Below are positions 43,105-48,842 of a DNA stretch of 48,842 nucleotides, piece by piece. The first letter of the stretch is position 1. The number at the start of each line of letters is the position of its first letter. A program made the translations under genes and the position numbers. The notes under the pieces are model-generated. The model saw only the letters and a list, made by a program, of their open reading frames with translations, was not told the DNA's origin and made no database searches. Source of the DNA: Pseudomonas sp. RIT-PI-r (GTDB taxonomy: Bacteria; Pseudomonadota; Gammaproteobacteria; Pseudomonadales; Pseudomonadaceae); assembly GCF_001297015.1 (NCBI RefSeq), contig NZ_LIGE01000014.1, positions 1 to 48,842 of the forward strand, given 5' to 3'.

Positions 43105-44787
43105 TCAAATACGGAACTGACCCACGAGTTTGCCAAGGCGCTGACCAAGCTCCGCCAAACTCCGCGAAGTCTGCGCACCCAACTGCGTTTCATCGGCGAC
43201 GTTATCCACCGCCACCGCAATCTGATGCACGCTGCGGTTGATCTCTTCGGCCACCGCCGTCTGCTCCTCAGCCGCACTGGCAATCTGCGCGTTCATCGAG
43301 TTGATCGTCGCAATCAACGATGCCATCGCATCCAGCGAAGCGCCGGCCTGATTGGCTTGTTGCGAAGTGCCGTCACCGGCCTCGCTGGAACGGCGCATCG
43401 CCTCGACCGCTTGCTGGGTGCCAGCCTGCAAGCGATCGATCATGCCCTGAATTTCCTGCGTGCTGATCTGCGTGCGACTGGCCAACGCCCGCACCTCGTC
43501 CGCGACCACGGCAAAGCCGCGTCCGGCCTCACCAGCGCGCGCTGCTTCAATCGCGGCGTTCAGCGCCAGCAGGTTGGTTTGCTCGGCAATCGAACGAATC
43601 ACCCCGAGCACACCGACAATCGACGTCACGTCCTGCTGCAGGCTGTCGAGCGAGACACCGCTGCTGCGAATGTCATCGACCAAGGCATGAATCTGCTTGA
43701 TGCTGCCAGCCACCACGCGTTTGGCGCTCTGGCCTTCTTCGTCGGTCTGCTGGGCGGCGACGGCGGCGTTCTGTGCGCTCTTGGCGACTTCCTGCGCGGC
43801 GGCGGACATTTCATTGATCGCCGTGGCGACCTGATCGGTTTCGTGGCGTTGACGCTCCATCGCCTGATCCGAGCGCTGCGCCTGATCCGATACCTGCGTC
43901 ACCAGCCCGGTGAGTTGCGTGGTCATTTCGGTGATCTGCCGCACCAGGCCGTGGATCTTGTCGACGAAGCGATTGAACGAACCGGCCAGTTCGCCGAGTT
44001 CATCTTGGCTGGTGATGTTCAAGCGGCGGGTCAGATCGCCCTCGCCTGCGGCGATGTCGTCGAGGTTGGCTTTCATCAGGGTCAACGGACGCAAAATGGT
44101 ATTGGCCAGCAGCATCCCCGCCGCCGCGATCACCAACAGCACCACCACCGCCACGCCGACGATGCTCAGCACCACGCCTTGCATGCGTTCCTGCACTTGT
44201 GCTTCGACCTGTGCGACTTGCGCTTCAATACCGTCGAGGTTGACCGAGGTGCCGACTGCCATGTCCCACTTCGCCAGGTATTCGGTGTAACCGAGTTTCG
44301 GCACCAGTACCTTGGCATTGCCAGGCAGTGGCGAGCTGTACTGCAGATAGTGCGTGCCGTCTTTCGCCACTTTCACCAGCCCGAGATTGACGTAAACGCC
44401 GTTCGGATCGCGGTTGTCCTTGAAGCTTTTGCCCACGCCTTCGGGGTCATTGGCCTTGAACAGGCGCACGGTCTCGGAGTCGTAGCCGAAGAAGTAGCCG
44501 TCCTTGCCGTAGCGAATACCCGAAAGCAACTTGATCGCCTGCGCCCGCGCCTCGTTGTCACCCGGCGCGGCCGCGTCGTACAGCGGTTTGATCGTGGTCA
44601 TGGCCACGGCGACGTAACTTTGCAGAGTGGCTTTGGCATCGCCGAGCAGGCGCTCGCGGGTCTGTTCGACCTCTTTGTGCGCTTGTTCCTGAAGGATGAA
44701 CAGCGTGGTCAGGCTGATGACCAGCGCAAAGAGCAACACCGGTAGAACGGCGAGGGACAGGACTTTAGCCTTGAGGCTCAGGCGCAT
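43105..44787 (-). CDS. Methyl-accepting chemotaxis protein with sCache_2 sensor
   Basis: A 560-residue chemoreceptor. The first membrane helix is at about 10-32. The periplasmic sensor spans about 33-203 and includes [27 protein letters not shown], the hallmark of single Cache_2 domains. The second helix is at 204-229, followed by HAMP. The cytoplasmic signalling tip [34 protein letters not shown] is intact. There is no C-terminal CheR-docking pentapeptide (it ends VGQFRI). sCache_2 receptors of Pseudomonas such as McpP sense small organic acids, so such ligands are a fair guess. The start at 44787 drops a non-conserved leader. Confidence 0.94.
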   Translation of the reverse strand: MRLSLKAKVLSLAVLPVLLFALVISLTTLFILQEQAHKEVEQTRERLLGDAKATLQSYVAVAMTTIKPLYDAAAPGDNEARAQAIKLLSGIRYGKDGYFFGYDSETVRLFKANDPEGVGKSFKDNRDPNGVYVNLGLVKVAKDGTHYLQYSSPLPGNAKVLVPKLGYTEYLAKWDMAVGTSVNLDGIEAQVAQVEAQVQERMQGVVLSIVGVAVVVLLVIAAAGMLLANTILRPLTLMKANLDDIAAGEGDLTRRLNITSQDELGELAGSFNRFVDKIHGLVRQITEMTTQLTGLVTQVSDQAQRSDQAMERQRHETDQVATAINEMSAAAQEVAKSAQNAAVAAQQTDEEGQSAKRVVAGSIKQIHALVDDIRSSGVSLDSLQQDVTSIVGVLGVIRSIAEQTNLLALNAAIEAARAGEAGRGFAVVADEVRALASRTQISTQEIQGMIDRLQAGTQQAVEAMRRSSEAGDGTSQQANQAGASLDAMASLIATINSMNAQIASAAEEQTAVAEEINRSVHQIAVAVDNVADETQLGAQTSRSLAELGQRLGKLVGQFRI

Positions 44788-44876
44788 TTTGGGGCTCACT
44801 CTTTTGATTTTATTGGCGTGGTTAAAGGCTTTAACGGCACGCCAGATCAAAAGTTGAGTCCGTGGTCACCCCACTC

Positions 44877-44971
44877 CCTGTAGGAGTGAGCCTGCTCGCG
44901 ATAGCGGTGTATCAATTGGCAGATGTACTGACAGATACACCGCTATCGCGAGCAGGCTCACTCCTACAAGG
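44877..44971. repeat. REPIN, class B
   Basis: CCTGTAGGAGTGAGCCTGCTCGC and its inverse copy. It lies between the antiporter gene's 3' end and the chemoreceptor gene's 5' end (both minus strand). Confidence 0.93.
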
Positions 44972-44983
44972 AATACATGGGGT

Positions 44984-46300
44984 TCAGAGAACCATCGCGG
45001 CCACCCAGCCGAATGCCAGCAGCGGCAGGTTGTAGTGCAGGAACGTCGGCACCACGGTGTCCCAGATATGGTGATGCTGGCCGTCGATGTTCAGGCCGGA
45101 GGTCGGGCCGAGGGTCGAGTCCGAAGCCGGCGAACCGGCGTCACCCAATGCACCGGCAGTACCGACGATGCACACGATCGCAATCGGGCTGAAGCCCAGC
45201 TGCACGCACAACGGCACGAAAATCACCGCCAGAATCGGCACTGTCGAGAAGGACGAGCCGATGCCCATGGTCACCAGCAAACCCACCAGCAACATCATCA
45301 ACGCGCCGATGCCCTTGCTGTGATTGATCCACGCTGCCGAAGCTTGCACCAGCGTCTGCACTTCCCCGGTGGCTTTGATCACTTCACCGAAACCGGAAGA
45401 GGCGATCATGATGAAACCAATCATCGCCATCATCTTCATGCCTTCGGTAAACAGATCATCGGTCTCGCGCCACTTGACGATACCGGAGGCCGAAAAGATC
45501 AAAAAGCCGACCAGCGCCCCGATAATCATCGAGTCCAGCAGCAACTGCACAATGAACGCGGCGGCAATCGCCACCCCGGCAATCCCCAGGCTCAACGGGT
45601 TGTACTGCACTGCGACCTGTTCGACCTGCTCGATTTTCGCCAGGTCATACACGCGCTTCTTGCGATAGCTGATAAAGGCAATGCCCAGCCCGACCAACAT
45701 GCCGAACGCCGGAATGCCCATGGCGTGGGTGACATTGATACCACTGATGTCGACGCCGCTGCGCGCAACATTCGCCAACAGAATTTCGTTGAGAAAGATG
45801 TTACCGAAGCCTACCGGGAGAAACATGTACGGCGTGATCAGGCCGAACGTCATCACACAGGCGATCAAGCGGCGGTCAAGTTGCAGCTTGGTCAGTACAT
45901 ATAAAAGCGGCGGCACCAGCAGCGGAATGAACGCAATGTGGATCGGCAGGATGTTCTGCGAAGCGATCGCCACCACCCACAACAGGCCGATCAGCAGCCA
46001 TTTGACACTGCCGCCGCCGGTCGCATGCTGGCGATCAACCATGGCCAACGCCTTGTCGGCCAGCGCATGGGCCAGGCCAGACTTGGCAATCGCCACGGCG
46101 AAAGCGCCGAGCAACGCGTAGGACAACGCCACGGTGGCGCCGCCGCCCAAGCCGCTGTTGAAGGCCTTGAGCGTGGCGTCGATACCCAGACCACCGGTCA
46201 GGCCGCCGACCAGCGCGCCAACGATCAAAGCGATCACGACGTGCACGCGGGACAGGCTGAGAATCAGCATGACGCCGACTGCCGCTATGACTGCATTCAT
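44984..46300 (-). CDS. Na+/H+ antiporter family carrier
   Basis: A 438-residue inner-membrane protein with about 11-12 hydrophobic segments. It starts [34 protein letters not shown], the N-terminal domain often seen with the Na_H_antiporter family. Other landmarks are [46 protein letters not shown] and the late [52 protein letters not shown] stands 6 bp before the ATG. The exact substrate (Na+, an amino acid or a dicarboxylate) cannot be read from the sequence. It lies between two chemoreceptors. Confidence 0.88.
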   Translation of the reverse strand: MNAVIAAVGVMLILSLSRVHVVIALIVGALVGGLTGGLGIDATLKAFNSGLGGGATVALSYALLGAFAVAIAKSGLAHALADKALAMVDRQHATGGGSVKWLLIGLLWVVAIASQNILPIHIAFIPLLVPPLLYVLTKLQLDRRLIACVMTFGLITPYMFLPVGFGNIFLNEILLANVARSGVDISGINVTHAMGIPAFGMLVGLGIAFISYRKKRVYDLAKIEQVEQVAVQYNPLSLGIAGVAIAAAFIVQLLLDSMIIGALVGFLIFSASGIVKWRETDDLFTEGMKMMAMIGFIMIASSGFGEVIKATGEVQTLVQASAAWINHSKGIGALMMLLVGLLVTMGIGSSFSTVPILAVIFVPLCVQLGFSPIAIVCIVGTAGALGDAGSPASDSTLGPTSGLNIDGQHHHIWDTVVPTFLHYNLPLLAFGWVAAMVL

Positions 46301-46353
46301 TTCATTTCCTCGAAAAACACTGCGGTGGAAAACCGACCGCCAGACAGAATGAG

Positions 46354-46375
46354 TCCGCCAATCTTAATCGGCGGA
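46354..46375 (-). promoter_or_regulatory. Palindrome in the antiporter leader
   Basis: TCCGCCAAT-CTTA-ATCGGCGGA: a 9-bp stem (one G-T pair) with a 4-base loop, 54 bp before the antiporter start. It could be an operator or an mRNA hairpin; there is no T-run on the transcript side. Confidence 0.35.
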
Positions 46376-46446
46376 TTTGCAAAGAGGGTCTTATTAGAAG
46401 GGCGCGCACTGTGCCGCAGCGAACTCCCCTTGTCAAAGCCACGCCC

Positions 46447-46533
46447 CTGTAGGAGCTGCCGAAGGCTGCGATCTTTTGATGTTGTTTTTAAAGGCAAGAT
46501 CAAAAGATCGCAGCCTTCGGCAGCTCCTACAGG
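46447..46533. repeat. REPIN, class C
   Basis: CTGTAGGAGCTGCCGAAGGCTGCGATCTTTTGAT and its exact inverse copy with a short T-rich spacer. It lies between the divergent antiporter and chemoreceptor genes. Confidence 0.93.
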
Positions 46534-46629
46534 GTCAACCTGTGGCAATTGTGTTTCAAGGATAAAGAAAGCCGATTTGCGGCCGTTACAGTGCAAAGTC
46601 TCAGATATTTATCGAATAAGGACGTCTCC

Positions 46630-48777
46630 ATGTCGCTCAGACAACTTTCCATCCAATGGAAAATCACCTTGCTCGCCGGGCTCTGCCTGGCCGGTATCGT
46701 GACCCTGTTGGTCGGTCTATCGCTGTATCGCATGGAGCACAGTTCCGAACTGGTAAAAGCTTCGAGCATGGAAATGCTCACCGAATCCGCCCAGGCGCGC
46801 ATCGAATCCCAGGGTGAAGTGCAAGCCGCCGGCATTCGCCAGCAGTTCATGGACGCCTATCAGTACGGCCACGGTTTCTCGCGGCAGGTGCTGTTCCTGC
46901 GCGAACAGGCCGAGAAGCGTTTCCTCGATGCCTTCGACCTGCGCGAAGACATGACCCGTCAGGTCAAATCGGCGCTGCAAGCCAACCCGGACTTGCTCGG
47001 CCTGTCGCTGGTGTTCGAAGCCAACGCGCTGGACGGCAAGGACGAACTGTTTGCCGGCCAGGCGGAACTGGGCAGCAACGACAAAGGCCGCTTCGCGCTG
47101 TACTGGTCGCAGCCGACCCCGGGCAAAGTCACCTCGATGGCGTTGCCGGAAAGCGACATGGCCGACACCAGCACCGGCCCCAGCGGGCAGGCGGCCAATG
47201 CCTGGTTCACCTGCCCGCGCGCCACGCTCAAGCCATGTGTGATCGAACCGTACTTCTATGTCATCGACGGCCACAACGTGCTGATGACCAGCATCGTTTT
47301 CCCGCTGATGGTCAACGGCAAAGTCATCGCCTCGCTGTCGGTGGATATCAACCTCAACAGCCTGCAAGCGATCAGCCAGAGCGCGAGCAAAAAGCTCTAT
47401 GACGGCCAGACCGCCGTGAGCATCATCAGCCCCGCCGGTCTGCTCGCCGGTTACAGCCCGGACGCGAGCAAATTGAGCCAGCGTCTGGATGCCGTCGACA
47501 AAGTCAGCGGTGCCGAGTTGCTGAGCAAGCTCGCCTCCAGCAGCAGCGTCAGCAGCCTGCACAGCAACGGCCAGTTGAAAGTGCTCTCGCCGTTCCAGCC
47601 GATACCGGGCGGCCCGGCGTGGGGCGTGTTGCTGGATGTGCCTGAGAAAGTCCTGGTCAGCCGCGCCGAAGCGCTCAAGCAACAACTGGACGCGAGCAAT
47701 AATTCCGGCACGTTGATCGAATTGAGCCTGGGTGTTCTGGCTGCGTTGATCGGCCTGTTGCTGGTGTGGCTGATGGCGCGCAGCGTGACCAAACCGATTC
47801 TCGGCGTGGCGCACATGCTCGAAGACATCGCCAGCGGCGAAGGCGATCTGACCCGCCGGCTGGCCTACGACAAGCAGGACGAACTCGGGCAATTGGCCGG
47901 TTGGTTCAACCGCTTCCTCGACAAGTTGCAGCCGATCATCGCCGAAGTGAAACGTTCGGTGCAGGATGCGCGCAACACCGCCGACCAGTCTTCGGCCATC
48001 GCCACCCAGACCAGCGCCGGCATGGAGCAGCAATACCGTCAGGTCGATCAGGTGGCCACCGCGTCCCACGAAATGAGCGCCACCGCGCAAGACGTCGCGC
48101 GCAGTGCCGCACAGGCCGCCGAAGCCGCCAAGGATGCCGATCGCGCCACCCGTCAGGGCCTGACCGTGATCGACCGCACCACCGCGAGCATCGACACCCT
48201 CGCCGCCGACATGAGCGCGGCGATGGTGCAGGTCGAAGGTCTGGCCGCCAACAGCGAGAAGATCGGCGCGGTGCTGGAAACCATCCGTGCCATTGCCGAA
48301 CAGACCAACCTGCTGGCGCTCAACGCGGCGATCGAAGCGGCCCGTGCCGGTGAAGCCGGACGTGGTTTTGCCGTGGTCGCCGACGAAGTGCGCAACCTCG
48401 CCCGCCGCACCCAGGAATCGGTGGAAGAAACCCGCCAGGTCATCGAACAATTGCAGAGCGGCACGCAGGATGTGGTCGGTTCGATGGGCAACAGCCATCG
48501 TCAGGCCCAGGGCAGCGTCGAACAGGTGGGCCAAGCGGTGACCGCGCTGCGCCAGATCGGTGATGCGGTGACGGTGATCAGCGACATGAACCTGCAGATT
48601 GCCAGTGCCGCTGAAGAGCAGAGTGCGGTGGCCGAGGAGATCAATAACAACGTGGCGACGATTCGCGACGTGACCGAGTCGCTGTCCGGCCAGGCGAACG
48701 AATCGGCGCGGGTGAGCCAGTCGCTCAATAGTCTGGCGAATCAGCAGCAGCGTTTGATGGATCAGTTTCGCGTTTGA
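46630..48777 (+). CDS. Methyl-accepting chemotaxis protein with dCache sensor (McpU/TlpQ-like)
   Basis: A 715-residue chemoreceptor. The first membrane helix is at about 12-33 ([22 protein letters not shown]). A periplasmic sensor of about 325 residues, the size of a double Cache domain, includes [39 protein letters not shown]. The second helix is near 362-386, then HAMP ([23 protein letters not shown]). The signalling tip lies near 550-600. Length and N terminus recall the polyamine/histamine receptors McpU/TlpQ, from memory only. AAGGA eight bases before 46630 fixes the start. Confidence 0.93.
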   Translation: MSLRQLSIQWKITLLAGLCLAGIVTLLVGLSLYRMEHSSELVKASSMEMLTESAQARIESQGEVQAAGIRQQFMDAYQYGHGFSRQVLFLREQAEKRFLDAFDLREDMTRQVKSALQANPDLLGLSLVFEANALDGKDELFAGQAELGSNDKGRFALYWSQPTPGKVTSMALPESDMADTSTGPSGQAANAWFTCPRATLKPCVIEPYFYVIDGHNVLMTSIVFPLMVNGKVIASLSVDINLNSLQAISQSASKKLYDGQTAVSIISPAGLLAGYSPDASKLSQRLDAVDKVSGAELLSKLASSSSVSSLHSNGQLKVLSPFQPIPGGPAWGVLLDVPEKVLVSRAEALKQQLDASNNSGTLIELSLGVLAALIGLLLVWLMARSVTKPILGVAHMLEDIASGEGDLTRRLAYDKQDELGQLAGWFNRFLDKLQPIIAEVKRSVQDARNTADQSSAIATQTSAGMEQQYRQVDQVATASHEMSATAQDVARSAAQAAEAAKDADRATRQGLTVIDRTTASIDTLAADMSAAMVQVEGLAANSEKIGAVLETIRAIAEQTNLLALNAAIEAARAGEAGRGFAVVADEVRNLARRTQESVEETRQVIEQLQSGTQDVVGSMGNSHRQAQGSVEQVGQAVTALRQIGDAVTVISDMNLQIASAAEEQSAVAEEINNNVATIRDVTESLSGQANESARVSQSLNSLANQQQRLMDQFRV

Positions 48778-48809
48778 TTCAAAGGTTGCGGGGTGTCAGC
48801 TGGATTCCC

Positions 48810-48842
48810 CCCTCACCCCAGCCCTCTCCCCCCAAGGGGGAT
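48810..48842. repeat. Class D dispersed repeat, cut by the window edge
   Basis: CCCTCACCCCAGCCCTCTCCCCCC, the start of another copy of the repeat seen at 16017 and 42910, just after the chemoreceptor gene. Confidence 0.75.

Overview
The window looks like chromosomal DNA of a fluorescent-group Pseudomonas. The evidence is the GC-rich codon use, the gene families present (selD-mnmH, a YejABEF-type importer, TonB-dependent receptors, Tsx/NUP, YdcZ pairs, Cache-domain chemoreceptors) and the many REP/REPIN palindromes typical of that group. No tRNA, rRNA, prophage, insertion sequence with a transposase, or CRISPR array was seen. The left edge cuts a tonB gene.

Layout. 1-10356: a tonB-exbB-exbD set, a large TonB-dependent receptor and a yejABEF-like peptide ABC importer, all on the plus strand; together they could form one outer-to-inner-membrane uptake route. 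10527-13536: a secreted DUF3455 protein, an ECF sigma factor with a RskA-type anti-sigma factor, and a convergent DUF1615 lipoprotein. 13713-16014: a siderophore-type receptor behind a likely Fur box. 16017-16413: a tandem 113-bp repeat. 16564-23374: an FAD monooxygenase, an E. coli-like (cysteine-rich, zinc-type) HemB, a Nu-type glutathione transferase, a secreted histidine phosphatase, and the selD-mnmH operon for selenouridine in tRNA.

23606-34129 is a single 3507-residue autotransporter on the minus strand, built from about 24 repeats of some 86 residues arranged in four blocks. 34641-36638 is a Tsx-like channel plus a periplasmic NUP-family protein, behind a near-perfect PurR/LacI-type operator: probably a nucleoside scavenging operon. 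36761-39790 holds a quinone-oxidoreductase-like MDR protein, a XapX peptide, an AraC regulator, two small unknown proteins and a bacterial metallothionein. 39850-40890 is a gene-free nest of repeats. 40908-42897 is a pair of YdcZ transporters divergent from a LysR regulator. 43105-48777 has two chemoreceptors (sCache_2 type and dCache type) flanking a Na+/H+ antiporter family carrier.

The intergenic space is dominated by three sequence classes of REP/REPIN elements and by a fourth dispersed repeat with CCCTCTCCC/GGGAGAGGG arms. They lie mostly at 3' ends of transcription units, and one supplies the last codons of yejF. All functional names rest on recognition of protein family features by eye; no database search was run.
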